Positions 18,156-25,986 of a stretch of DNA of 61,532 nt are shown piece by piece. Position 1 is the first letter of the stretch; each line of letters starts with the position of its first letter. The translations under genes were made by a program, and so were the position numbers. The notes under the pieces are model-generated. The model ran no database searches. It was not told where the DNA came from and worked only from the letters and a program-made list of their open reading frames with translations. The DNA is taken from positions 1 to 61,532 of the forward strand of contig JAQVHQ010000014.1 in the NCBI GenBank assembly GCA_028696165.1. Reading direction: 5' to 3'. This DNA comes from Lachnospiraceae bacterium. Its GTDB lineage: Bacteria > Bacillota > Clostridia > Lachnospirales > Lachnospiraceae.

Positions 18156-18518
18156 TTATTTTACAAAGCCTTTGAGTTTTGCCTGTTCCATAGCTGCATT
18201 TTTAGAAATCTCGGTAATCTGTGCACAGGTAAGGTCATTACATCCAAACACGCGTTTTACACCACCAAGTTCTACTAACTGAACTGTTTTTTCTTCTCCA
18301 GGTTCAAAACGTACCGACGTACCAGATGGAATGTCTAACCGATATCCATAGGCAGCCTCTCTGTCAAAATTAAGGCAACGGTTTACTTCAAAGAAATGGA
18401 AATGCGATCCAACCTGAACCGGACGATCTCCCACATTTGCAACAGTTACTGTTGTGGTTTTTTTATTATCATTTAACACAATATCCCTGTCTAAGGGCAT
18501 AACTTCACCAATCTTCAT
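18156..18518 (-). CDS. ureB: Urease beta subunit
   Basis: A 120-residue beta subunit with the family pattern [18 protein letters not shown] and [22 protein letters not shown]. It packs against UreC in the urease trimer-of-trimers. Separate genes for gamma and beta, as in most Firmicutes, not the fused Helicobacter form. RBS AGGAGG before ATG 18518, 31 nt after ureA. Confidence 0.97.
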   Translation of the reverse strand: MKIGEVMPLDRDIVLNDNKKTTTVTVANVGDRPVQVGSHFHFFEVNRCLNFDREAAYGYRLDIPSGTSVRFEPGEEKTVQLVELGGVKRVFGCNDLTCAQITEISKNAAMEQAKLKGFVK

Positions 18519-18548
18519 AAATTGTTCCTCCTGATAATCTTTCCTGTA

Positions 18549-18851
18549 TTACTGAATAGGATCATGTACTGTTACAAGTTTCGTTCCATCCGGAAATGTA
18601 GCTTCTACCTGGACTTCATGTACCATATCAGCCACACCATCCATAACCTCTTCTTTGGTCAAAATGCTTTTTCCAAGCGACATTAATTCTACTACTTCTT
18701 TACCATCTCTGGCTAATTCCATTAGTTCGGAACTGATATAAGCTACGGACTCCACGTAATTTAATTTCAATCCTCTTTCTTTTCGTTCCCTGGCAAGCTG
18801 ACCTGCCATGTGAAGCATTAATTTTTCCTGCTCTTTCGGGTTAAGTCTCAT
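18549..18851 (-). CDS. ureA: Urease gamma subunit
   Basis: A 100-residue gamma subunit: [20 protein letters not shown] at the start, [21 protein letters not shown], and [20 protein letters not shown] at the end. ATG 18851 is chosen because AAAGGAGGAT lies directly upstream and the length is exactly that of the family; a longer in-frame extension reads into the leader hairpin and is rejected. First gene of ureABC-I-EFGD, behind a promoter-proximal terminator-like hairpin. Confidence 0.96.
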   Translation of the reverse strand: MRLNPKEQEKLMLHMAGQLARERKERGLKLNYVESVAYISSELMELARDGKEVVELMSLGKSILTKEEVMDGVADMVHEVQVEATFPDGTKLVTVHDPIQ

Positions 18852-18893
18852 AATCATCCTCCTTTGTAGGCTCTTGTAAAAATGCATAGCAAC

Positions 18894-18934
18894 AAAAAAA
18901 GAGGACAAGGGTATCATTTGACACCCTTGTCCTC
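18894..18934 (-). terminator. Terminator-like hairpin in the urease operon leader
   Basis: A perfect 12-bp stem (GAGGACAAGGGT / ACCCTTGTCCTC), 10-nt loop, then seven Ts on the minus strand. It starts about at the predicted +1 of the promoter at 18942-18971 and ends 42 nt before the ureA ATG. No room remains for another promoter between it and ureA. Confidence 0.85.
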
Positions 18935-18941
18935 GAAATGT

Positions 18942-18971
18942 AGTATAACATATCTCTTTTCCTACCGTCAA
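18942..18971 (-). promoter_or_regulatory. Predicted sigma-A promoter of the urease operon
   Basis: On the minus strand: TTGACG (18971-18966), 18-nt spacer, TATACT (18947-18942). It lies in the short gap between trmO and ureA, upstream of the hairpin. Confidence 0.65.
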
Positions 18972-19013
18972 TATAGGATTTTACTTTTGTCATATTTGGC
19001 ATGAGAAAAATTA

Positions 19014-19685
19014 TCAAAAAGTGTTAATCACCTCATGCACAATAAGTACATTTTCGTCCACATGAAATCGTATATCCCAGCCGGCAAATTCCACCCCATA
19101 ATCATTTCTCAAAGATTTGTCATAAGCAGGTCTGGGATCCTGTTCTAAAATCTTAACTGCTGCCTCCTGTTTTTCAATCGGAAGCTTATGCAGTAAATCT
19201 TCCGGAAATATAACTTCAAGCTGCAGTGCCTTTGTTCCCGCTGTAAATCCTTCACTGGCCTCAGGATGACAATCTGCATAAGGAATATATGGTTTAATAT
19301 CATAAATCGGTGTATGATTCATCAAATCTGCTCCCCGTACCCACAAAACCGGCCCTGACTTTGTCTGTTCTATCTTCTCTAACTTTACACAGGAGAGTCC
19401 GATATTATTGGGCCGGTAAGGCGCTCTTGTTGCAAACACTCCCTTTCGCACTTTACCGCCAAGTCTTGGCGGCTTTACTGTCGCGGACCATTTATCACGC
19501 TTTGCCTCTGAGAACTCCCATAACAGCCAGATATGAGAAAATTCTTCTAACCCTTTCACACACTGTGGATTTCTGTATTCCGGCTCCATAACAATACGTC
19601 CACAAAGTTCTTCTATCAGCCCACTTTGTCTTGGGATACCGAATTTTGTAGGAAAATCGGTTTCTATATAAGCAATAATCTTCAT
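19014..19685 (-). CDS. trmO: tRNA (N6-threonylcarbamoyladenosine37-N6)-methyltransferase TrmO family
   Basis: A 223-residue protein of the TsaA/YaeB/TrmO family, which methylates t6A37 of some tRNAs. Seen: FGIPRQSGLI, LEEFSHIWLLWEF, the long conserved APYRPNNIGLSCVKLEKIE and GADLMNHTPIYDIKPYIPYAD. The C-terminal domain contains DPRPAY. Normal length. It lies just upstream of the urease operon in the same direction but is probably a separate unit. Confidence 0.9.
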   Translation of the reverse strand: MKIIAYIETDFPTKFGIPRQSGLIEELCGRIVMEPEYRNPQCVKGLEEFSHIWLLWEFSEAKRDKWSATVKPPRLGGKVRKGVFATRAPYRPNNIGLSCVKLEKIEQTKSGPVLWVRGADLMNHTPIYDIKPYIPYADCHPEASEGFTAGTKALQLEVIFPEDLLHKLPIEKQEAAVKILEQDPRPAYDKSLRNDYGVEFAGWDIRFHVDENVLIVHEVINTF

Positions 19686-19776
19686 ACTCTGTTTGTTTCC
19701 TCTTCTGTCAATTTCTATTTTCTCTACTTAACATGCTTCTCTTATCTTTATCATTCTTATACCTATTCGCTTCCTG

Positions 19777-22700
19777 TTACTCAATACTCTTTAATGACTC
19801 TACCATATCTATCTTCTTTAATTTATAATACATAACCCAGTTTACAAAGAAAGAGAATCCAATGGTAATAAGAACACTATAGATATAACTGCTGAATTCT
19901 ATATTACGTCCAAACATAACACTTTCAATCTCAACTGTGACAATGACAAACCGATGTAAAAACATACCCATGACTACACCAGCCATCGCACCAATTATTG
20001 TAAGTATAATGTTCTCACGATATACATAAGAACTGACTTCCTTATCATAAAAGCCAAGAACTTTCAGCGTAGCAAGTTCCCTTTTTCTCTCCGTTATATT
20101 TATATTATTAAGGTTATATAGTACTACAAAAGCAAGCATTCCTGCCGATATGATAAGTACAAGAAGCACTACATCAAGACTTCCGAGCATGTCATCTAAC
20201 TGTGCAGACACATCACTGGTATAACTTACACTTAAAGTACCTTTTATTTTCAAGGCCTCCTCGCCAACTGCAAGCTCATTCTCAACCGAATACTCCTTTA
20301 AATCAAACATCAAACTATTATAATTAGGATTTTCACCATATACCTGACTATATAATTCAGGACTCATATACAGATAATGCCCCATATAATTTTCACATAT
20401 ATGCTCCACTGTTACTTCCAATTGATTCTTATCCTCATCTAGGATCATGATTTTATCATTCTCAGATACATTCAGCATCTTGGCAATCTTCTCTGTAAGA
20501 ATAACCCCCTTATCAGACAACTGATATGGCTCCTTCGTAATTCTGTTATGGAAAGATACCACCTCTTCAAAATCCTTCACATTCTCAGGAACATTTAAAT
20601 AAATATCCTCTTCGTTCTTTCCGGATTTAACCGTCACCGAAGTAAGCAGTGATGACGTAGAATAAGACACCAGTGAATTTTCCTTCAAAAAGTTTGATAC
20701 TTTCTCCCTTTGGTTATCCTTTACATCCTCTTCTAATATAATGTTGCCATCATATAGCTGGATATCACCATATTGATAAACTGCAATATCGAAGATAGAA
20801 TCTTTAAGACCGTATCCGACTAAAAGTAATGCCATACAGCCACCGATACCAAACACCGTCATAAAGAATCTCTTTTTGTATCTCATGAGATTACGAACCG
20901 TAGCTTTCCATATAAAGCTTAATCTCTTCCAGATAAATGGAATTCTCTCCAGAAATACACGTTTTCCCTTCTTAGGAGCCGGCGGGCGCATAAGCTCGGC
21001 CGGCTGTGCATGAAGTTCCTTCATACAGGAGAATATAGTCGCACCCAGCGTACATATCAGTGCTGCACCTGTTGCCATAACTGCGTATTTCATATTGTAA
21101 GGCAGATAGATTGTGTCCATGTGCGGATACATAATCTTCTCATAAGAGAAAATTATTACATAAGGCATAATCTTCTCCCCTGCTAAGATACCCAGCACAC
21201 TTCCGCCCAAAGTAGCTAAAAGAGCATACCCTAAGTACTTCATAGCTATATCACGTTTTTTGTATCCCAGAGCTTTATAAGTACCTATCAGTATTCTATG
21301 TTCTTCAATCATACGTGTCATGCTGGTCAGACTGATTAAAGCAGCTACCAGGAAAAACATCACCGGGAACACTTTACCTATAGCACCGATTCTATCTGCA
21401 TTGTCACTAAAACTATCATATTCCACAAAGGCACTTCTATCATAGGTATACCATTTAGGATGTTCGATATCATCTATCTCATCCTGAGCATCTTCTATTT
21501 CACGCTCGCCATCGGCAATTTTATCCTCTGCTTCCTTTTTTCCATCCTCATATTCCTTTTGGGCATCTGCTAACTCCTGTTCTTTATCCAGAAGTTCTGC
21601 TTCATTATCTGCAATTTCTTTCTCAGAATCAGCAAGTGTAGTTTTCCCATCTTCTATCTGCTTTCTGCCATCATTAATTTCTGCCTGGGCACTTACAATC
21701 TGATTATGTCCATCATTAATCTGCGCCTGACCTGCATTTATCTGACTCTGCCCTGCACTAATCTGGGCCTTGGCTGAATTTATCTGGTTCTGTCCATCAT
21801 TAATTTGAGCCTGACCTGCATTTATTTGAACCTGACCTGCGTTAATCTGAGCCTGACCTGCATCTAACTGTGCTTTGGCATCATTAATCTGAGCCTGGGC
21901 TGTATCAAGCTGCGGCTGCATGGTATCAATAACCGATTGTAATGCAGCAATCTGAGCAGCAATCTCCGGATTCTGATTATCCGGACTGTTCATTAATGCA
22001 TCATATTGGCTTTTATATTGGTTTAACTGACTCCACTGCATATCTAAATCTGCCTGATTTTGCGTAATCACCTGACTCTGAGCAGTCAATTCAGCCTGCT
22101 TTTTGTCCAGTTCACTTTGCTGGACATTTAGGGCTGCCTGGTTTTCATTTAACTGCTGCTGTTTGGCTGATAATGTCGCCTGATTAGCATTTAATTCCTG
22201 TTGTTTTACATTTAGAGCAGCCTGGCTGTCTTCCAGCTCCTTTGCCTTTTGATTTAACTGTGTCTGGGCATCTTCCAGTTCAACCAATTTCTCTTCCAGT
22301 TCCTTTTTCCCATCTGCAAGCTGAACCTTTGCATCTGCTAACTTTACTTTACCATCTTCAATCTGTGTTCTTCCATCATCTATCTTTGCCTTTGCATCTG
22401 CTAATTCTTCTTCTGCCTCTTTTTTAGCGTCCTCTAATTCTATTCTGGCATCAGACAGTTTTTTATCTGCTTCCTCATAGATATCATCATAGCGAATCTG
22501 CTGCCGTTCTTCTTTGATGGCATCGACTCTGTCCAGTGTCTCTTCCACCAGATTATCATATTCTGCTGTATCAGAGGTAAGTTCACCCGCCCCCTGTACT
22601 ATACCGTAAATTTCCGTAAAGACTTCCATATCAAACGCATCCGCAGTAACATAGGCAAAACCATTTACTGAACCAGTCCCAATATTCGTATTTCCACGAT

Positions 22701-23247
22701 AGATAGATATGTAAGCAGGACTGCTTCCGGCACCTACAATGGTAAACTCCTCCTGCTTCAGAGTATCTGTTATAGGATCTTCATTTCCTGATTCCAGAGC
22801 AATCTTATCTCCAAGCTTATAATTCTGATTCTGAAAGAAATCATAGTCCAGGAAGATTTCGTCATCTGACTTAGGCAGACTTCCTTCATCAACTCTCAGG
22901 GTATTCATATCTGACTGTATAGACGCAACGTGCAGAACCTTCTGCGTTTCGTCCACTGTGGTAATCGCATCTACCGAATACCCACCCTCTGCATATTGCA
23001 TGCCATCTATTTTTGATATAGCATTTACATCATCTTGTGTCAGCCCCAAAGTACTGATTACTTTAATGTCCATAGATTTATGCTCATCCATATATCGATC
23101 ACCGGAAAGGAGCATATCCGGCTGAGCCGAACGGATGCCAGAAAAGAATGCCACACCTATAGCCACGATAAAAAAAATGGACAGAAAACGCCCCAGACTC
23201 TTTATAATTTCCATATAAAAATCTTTTCTTAATGCGCGTTTTTTCAT
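19777..23247 (-). CDS. FtsX/MacB-like ABC transporter permease with long periplasm-facing coiled coil
   Basis: A 1156-residue permease. N-terminal helix at about 18-38, then an extracellular region with a coiled coil of about 300 residues (roughly 255-580), much of it imperfect heptads such as INAGQAQ / INDGQNQ repeated many times. Two FtsX-type membrane blocks follow (about 615-740 and 1010-1156), with EEHRILIGTYKALGYKKRDI and ERKRELATLKVLGFYDKEV as the paired coupling helices. Such permeases usually extract or transport lipids or peptides, or signal to cell-wall hydrolases. Starts 8 nt after the ATPase gene. Confidence 0.88.
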   Translation of the reverse strand: MKKRALRKDFYMEIIKSLGRFLSIFFIVAIGVAFFSGIRSAQPDMLLSGDRYMDEHKSMDIKVISTLGLTQDDVNAISKIDGMQYAEGGYSVDAITTVDETQKVLHVASIQSDMNTLRVDEGSLPKSDDEIFLDYDFFQNQNYKLGDKIALESGNEDPITDTLKQEEFTIVGAGSSPAYISIYRGNTNIGTGSVNGFAYVTADAFDMEVFTEIYGIVQGAGELTSDTAEYDNLVEETLDRVDAIKEERQQIRYDDIYEEADKKLSDARIELEDAKKEAEEELADAKAKIDDGRTQIEDGKVKLADAKVQLADGKKELEEKLVELEDAQTQLNQKAKELEDSQAALNVKQQELNANQATLSAKQQQLNENQAALNVQQSELDKKQAELTAQSQVITQNQADLDMQWSQLNQYKSQYDALMNSPDNQNPEIAAQIAALQSVIDTMQPQLDTAQAQINDAKAQLDAGQAQINAGQVQINAGQAQINDGQNQINSAKAQISAGQSQINAGQAQINDGHNQIVSAQAEINDGRKQIEDGKTTLADSEKEIADNEAELLDKEQELADAQKEYEDGKKEAEDKIADGEREIEDAQDEIDDIEHPKWYTYDRSAFVEYDSFSDNADRIGAIGKVFPVMFFLVAALISLTSMTRMIEEHRILIGTYKALGYKKRDIAMKYLGYALLATLGGSVLGILAGEKIMPYVIIFSYEKIMYPHMDTIYLPYNMKYAVMATGAALICTLGATIFSCMKELHAQPAELMRPPAPKKGKRVFLERIPFIWKRLSFIWKATVRNLMRYKKRFFMTVFGIGGCMALLLVGYGLKDSIFDIAVYQYGDIQLYDGNIILEEDVKDNQREKVSNFLKENSLVSYSTSSLLTSVTVKSGKNEEDIYLNVPENVKDFEEVVSFHNRITKEPYQLSDKGVILTEKIAKMLNVSENDKIMILDEDKNQLEVTVEHICENYMGHYLYMSPELYSQVYGENPNYNSLMFDLKEYSVENELAVGEEALKIKGTLSVSYTSDVSAQLDDMLGSLDVVLLVLIISAGMLAFVVLYNLNNINITERKRELATLKVLGFYDKEVSSYVYRENIILTIIGAMAGVVMGMFLHRFVIVTVEIESVMFGRNIEFSSYIYSVLITIGFSFFVNWVMYYKLKKIDMVESLKSIE

Positions 23248-23254
23248 TACACAC

Positions 23255-23962
23255 CTACCATTCTATCAGTTCAATGGATACCGGATGATCATTTACCATC
23301 ATGCTGGAAACCTTGCCATTTTTAATTTTAATCAATCGGTCTGCCATCGGCGCCAATGCCTGATTATGTGTTATGATAATTACAGTCATACCTTTTTCTC
23401 TGCACATACTCTGCAACAATTTCAGAATAGATTTTCCAGTATTATAATCCAGCGCCCCTGTAGGTTCATCACATAAAAGCAGCTTGGGATTTTTTGCTAA
23501 TGCTCTTGCAATAGATACTCTCTGCTGTTCCCCACCCGACAACTGTGCAGGGAAATTATCTTTACGTTCCGCCAGGCCCACTTCTTCCAATACTGTTTCT
23601 GCATCCAACGGATCCTTACATATCTGTAATGCCAGTTCCACATTCTCAAGTGCTGTAAGATTTGGTACCAGATTATAAAACTGAAATACAAAGCCAATAT
23701 CATCACGTCGATACCCGGTCAGCTGTTTTGCATTGTATCCGGTAATGTCGGCTCCATCCACTATGATCCGGCCATCCGTAGCGGTATCCATTCCTCCCAG
23801 AATATTTAAGACCGTAGTTTTTCCCGCACCACTTGGGCCAACAATAACAACCAGTTCTCCTTTTTGAATAGAAAAATCAATGCCGTCTACTGCATGAATC
23901 TCTACTTCACCCATCTTATATGTCTTTGTAATATGCTCTAATTTTACAAAATCCTGAGTCAT
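23255..23962 (-). CDS. ABC transporter ATP-binding protein (MacB/LolD type)
   Basis: A 235-residue ATPase. Walker [10 protein letters not shown]-loop [14 protein letters not shown], signature [15 protein letters not shown], Walker [13 protein letters not shown] and the H-loop ITHN are all intact. GALDYNTG is typical of the MacB/FtsE/LolD group. ATG 23962 (MTQDFVKLE) has AGAGGTGAT upstream and is preferred over an earlier in-frame start. Partner of the downstream permease. Confidence 0.93.
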   Translation of the reverse strand: MTQDFVKLEHITKTYKMGEVEIHAVDGIDFSIQKGELVVIVGPSGAGKTTVLNILGGMDTATDGRIIVDGADITGYNAKQLTGYRRDDIGFVFQFYNLVPNLTALENVELALQICKDPLDAETVLEEVGLAERKDNFPAQLSGGEQQRVSIARALAKNPKLLLCDEPTGALDYNTGKSILKLLQSMCREKGMTVIIITHNQALAPMADRLIKIKNGKVSSMMVNDHPVSIELIEW

Positions 23963-24069
23963 CTTATCACCTCTATACTCTTCTTGTCTCTTTGTATAAA
24001 TATCTGAATTATATATACTAATTAACTTTATCTTACCACATACACCCGGCAAATTGTTCTTTTTTGCAC

Positions 24070-24096
24070 AAAAAAAGAGTGGAATACCACTCTTTT
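24070..24096 (-). terminator. Intrinsic terminator after the DUF5348-like gene
   Basis: AAAGAGTGG-TATT-CCACTCTTT stem followed by a T tract on the minus strand. It separates the switched gene from the ABC exporter operon, so the invertible promoter should not drive the exporter strongly. Confidence 0.8.
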
Positions 24097-24127
24097 CGAA
24101 TTCTTTATGAAATATTTTATTTTTATT

Positions 24128-24370
24128 TTATTTTTCCACAGATAATTTTTCTAATTTTGAAATATCCACTTTCACTTCTAATCCCTGCAGTCTGTGAATG
24201 TCAAAATTATCGCCTTTTAATATCCACTTTCCTTCCATGACTTTTATCTCTGCTGTTCTGCCTTCCCATTCTCCCTGGGCAATTGTCACCTGATATCCGG
24301 GCTTTAGCAGATATGCACCATTTCCCATAAAAAGACATTCCTGTTCAAATAAATTAATATATCCTTCCAT
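24128..24370 (-). CDS. DUF5348-like small protein under control of an invertible promoter
   Basis: An 80-residue soluble protein. The pattern NGAYLLKPGYQVTI...GEWEGRTAEI..EGKWILKG...LQGLEVKVDI resembles DUF5348, a small beta-rich family of unknown function often found near mobile DNA (from memory). ATG 24370 follows AGGAGGGG. The left recombinase site (24398-24420) lies 28 nt upstream, inside the 5' leader, and a promoter inside the invertible segment points at this gene in the present orientation. It has its own terminator. Function unknown; it may be the switch output. Confidence 0.7.
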   Translation of the reverse strand: MEGYINLFEQECLFMGNGAYLLKPGYQVTIAQGEWEGRTAEIKVMEGKWILKGDNFDIHRLQGLEVKVDISKLEKLSVEK

Positions 24371-24397
24371 ATGCCCCTCCTGCAGTATCTATCAAAC

Positions 24398-24420
24398 GAG
24401 AAAGGTGTACCTTCCTCTGC
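24398..24420 (+). repeat. Left recombinase crossover site of invertible segment
   Basis: Arms GAGAAAGGT and ACCTTCCTC (inverted 8 of 9) flank the asymmetric dinucleotide GT at 24407-24408, followed by TGC. This is the layout of a serine recombinase site. An exact inverted copy lies at 24595-24617. Confidence 0.85.
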
Positions 24421-24606
24421 TGTATCGTAGAACTTGATATACTAATTATATTAACATTTTTTTGTGGGTTATTCAATGGATTTCTCCGCATATTGTTATA
24501 TTTCATGAAATATAACGCATATATATGCTCGTATAAACGCTTTACATGCGTGGGGAATTTTATAGTCTGTCTTTTTTGGCAGTGACATTTCAACGCAGAG
24601 GAAGGT
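24409..24606. promoter_or_regulatory. Invertible promoter segment (198 bp between crossover cores)
   Basis: Bounded by the two inverted recombinase sites. On the minus strand it holds TTGAAT (24476-24471), a 17-nt spacer and TAATAT overlapping TATAAT (24453-24445), aimed at the DUF5348-like gene. Inversion would aim it at the recombinase gene. A perfect 22-bp palindrome (24495-24516, arms GTTATATTTCA / TGAAATATAAC) sits almost exactly at the centre, next to the 12-bp palindrome GCATATATATGC (24517-24528). No plausible ORF inside. Confidence 0.82.
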
Positions 24607-24617
24607 ACACCTTTCTC
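24595..24617 (-). repeat. Right recombinase crossover site of invertible segment
   Basis: Inverted copy, 23 of 23 bases identical, of the left site. Arms GAGGAAGGT and ACCTTTCTC flank AC (24607-24608), the complement of GT. Because the cores are in opposite orientation, recombination would invert and not delete. Confidence 0.85.
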
Positions 24618-24700
24618 TGTATTATTTTACACCTTTTCGACTATACTATATCTTGTTACATTTATATTCAAGCTATAGCATAATCAGGAGGTGTTTTATT

Positions 24701-25303
24701 ATGGATAAAAATTTCTATGGGTACATTCGCGTATCCACTATAGATCAAAACGAAGTCAGACAGATTATCGAGTTGAAAAAATGGGGAATCTTAAGTAAAA
24801 ATCTGTATATGGACAAATTATCAGGCAAAGACTTCAATCGGCCGCAATATCAAAAGCTAAAAAAGCAATTGAGAAAAGGTGATGTTCTGGTTATAAAAAG
24901 TATTGATCGCCTGGGCCGTAATTACCTGGATATTCAGGAGGAATGGAGAGAGATTGTTAAAGAAATACAAGCTGATATTGTCATTTTAGATATGCCGATT
25001 TTAGATACTCGTACCAATAAGGACCTTATAGGCACCTTGATTTCTGACATTGTATTACAGCTGCTATCCTACGTTGCACAGACAGAACGAGAAAATATTC
25101 GTCAGCGACAGGCTGAGGGAATCGCCGCTGCAAAAAAAAGAGGCGCCCATCTCGGACGTTTTCCTAAGCCTCTGCCAAAGGAATTCTATCCGCTGTATGA
25201 ACGCTGGGTAAATAAAGAAATCTCCATGGCTGAAGCTGCTTCACAGATGAATATTGCCAGACATCAGTTTGAATGGATGATTAAAAAATATAGAAAATTA
25301 TAA
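24701..25303 (+). CDS. Serine site-specific recombinase (resolvase/invertase family)
   Basis: A 200-residue recombinase. YGYIRVS carries the nucleophile Ser12 and Arg10; LSGKDFNRPQYQKL, LVIKSIDRLGRNYLDI and the helix-E region AQTERENIRQRQAEGI are all family marks, followed by a C-terminal helix-turn-helix (MAEAASQMNIARHQFEWMI). Length fits the small invertase/resolvase group, not the large serine integrases. ATG 24701 follows AGGAGGTG; an upstream in-frame start is less likely. It lies 84 nt from two inverted crossover sites and presumably inverts them. Its 3' end overlaps the HD-domain gene on the opposite strand by 6 bp. Confidence 0.94.
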   Translation: MDKNFYGYIRVSTIDQNEVRQIIELKKWGILSKNLYMDKLSGKDFNRPQYQKLKKQLRKGDVLVIKSIDRLGRNYLDIQEEWREIVKEIQADIVILDMPILDTRTNKDLIGTLISDIVLQLLSYVAQTERENIRQRQAEGIAAAKKRGAHLGRFPKPLPKEFYPLYERWVNKEISMAEAASQMNIARHQFEWMIKKYRKL

Positions 25304-25954
25304 TATTTTACTTCCGTTTGCAGTTAATTTGAACTTTGCACCTAATACTTCCGCCGCCCGCCGGCACATCATCATTCTTCCCAGGAAGATTTCAAAATAC
25401 TCAAACATCGTACAGATATTCTCATCTACCTGAAGATTTAAAGCAATCGTTGCTTTCTCAGGACTTATTTTTAATTTAGCCTCTGTGACTGCATAATTAA
25501 CACGATCATGCTTGTCAAAACTTGCCATCTCCTTGTTGCGTACTCTGTTCCTTCGTACATCTGTCTTATCCGCGATAATAAGAGCTGCAGATATGGTATC
25601 AATGGCACCCCCTGTTGCTTCATCATGATTTCCTATCGCTGATACTACCGTCACCCGGTCTTCTAATGGCATATCCGTCCGTCTTAATATATCATTGGCT
25701 AACATAGCACCATATTCTCCGTGGGCATTGCGGTTTACCGCATTTCCTATATCATGCATAAAAGAAGCAATTTTAACCAGTTCAATATCATGATTGGAAA
25801 ATTTGAATTTTTCCAGAATAAGAGCAGCATGTTCTGCCACTATGGCACAATGCTTTTCTGAATGATCAGTATAACCAAGAACTCCCAGGTTTTCATTTCC
25901 CTTCTTTAAAAAAGCCTTTACTTCTTTGTTTTCACGTATATCTTTATATTTCAA
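25298..25954 (-). CDS. HD domain phosphohydrolase
   Basis: A 218-residue HD-superfamily protein. Metal ligands are visible as H in YTDHSEKH, then SFMHDIGNAVNRNAHGEYGA (HD pair) and GNHDEATGG, with ADKTDVRRNRVRN. Such proteins hydrolyse nucleotides or phosphate esters; the substrate is not evident. Start is TTG 25954 with AAGGAGAA about 12 nt upstream. Its 3' end overlaps the recombinase gene tail to tail. Confidence 0.82.
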   Translation of the reverse strand: MKYKDIRENKEVKAFLKKGNENLGVLGYTDHSEKHCAIVAEHAALILEKFKFSNHDIELVKIASFMHDIGNAVNRNAHGEYGAMLANDILRRTDMPLEDRVTVVSAIGNHDEATGGAIDTISAALIIADKTDVRRNRVRNKEMASFDKHDRVNYAVTEAKLKISPEKATIALNLQVDENICTMFEYFEIFLGRMMMCRRAAEVLGAKFKLTANGSKIL

Positions 25955-25986
25955 TTTAATTTCTATTCTCCTTGCCTTTTATATTC

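Noticed and set aside
18852-18971. ANTAR (AmiR/NasR/EutV-type) double-hexaloop antiterminator in the ureA leader
   Set aside because: Only one hairpin with a 10-nt loop is present; the two six-base loops of that class are absent.
18549-18971. Longer ureA start giving 140 residues
   Set aside because: The extra 40 codons lie in the promoter and hairpin; the family length is 100 and the RBS sits before 18851.
21700-21900. Minisatellite-like repeats as a CRISPR array
   Set aside because: They are in-frame heptads of the coiled-coil permease, with no unique spacers.
24354-24593. 79-codon minus-strand frame across the invertible segment
   Set aside because: No RBS, no family pattern, overlaps the crossover site and the start of the DUF5348-like gene; the region is better explained as regulatory DNA.
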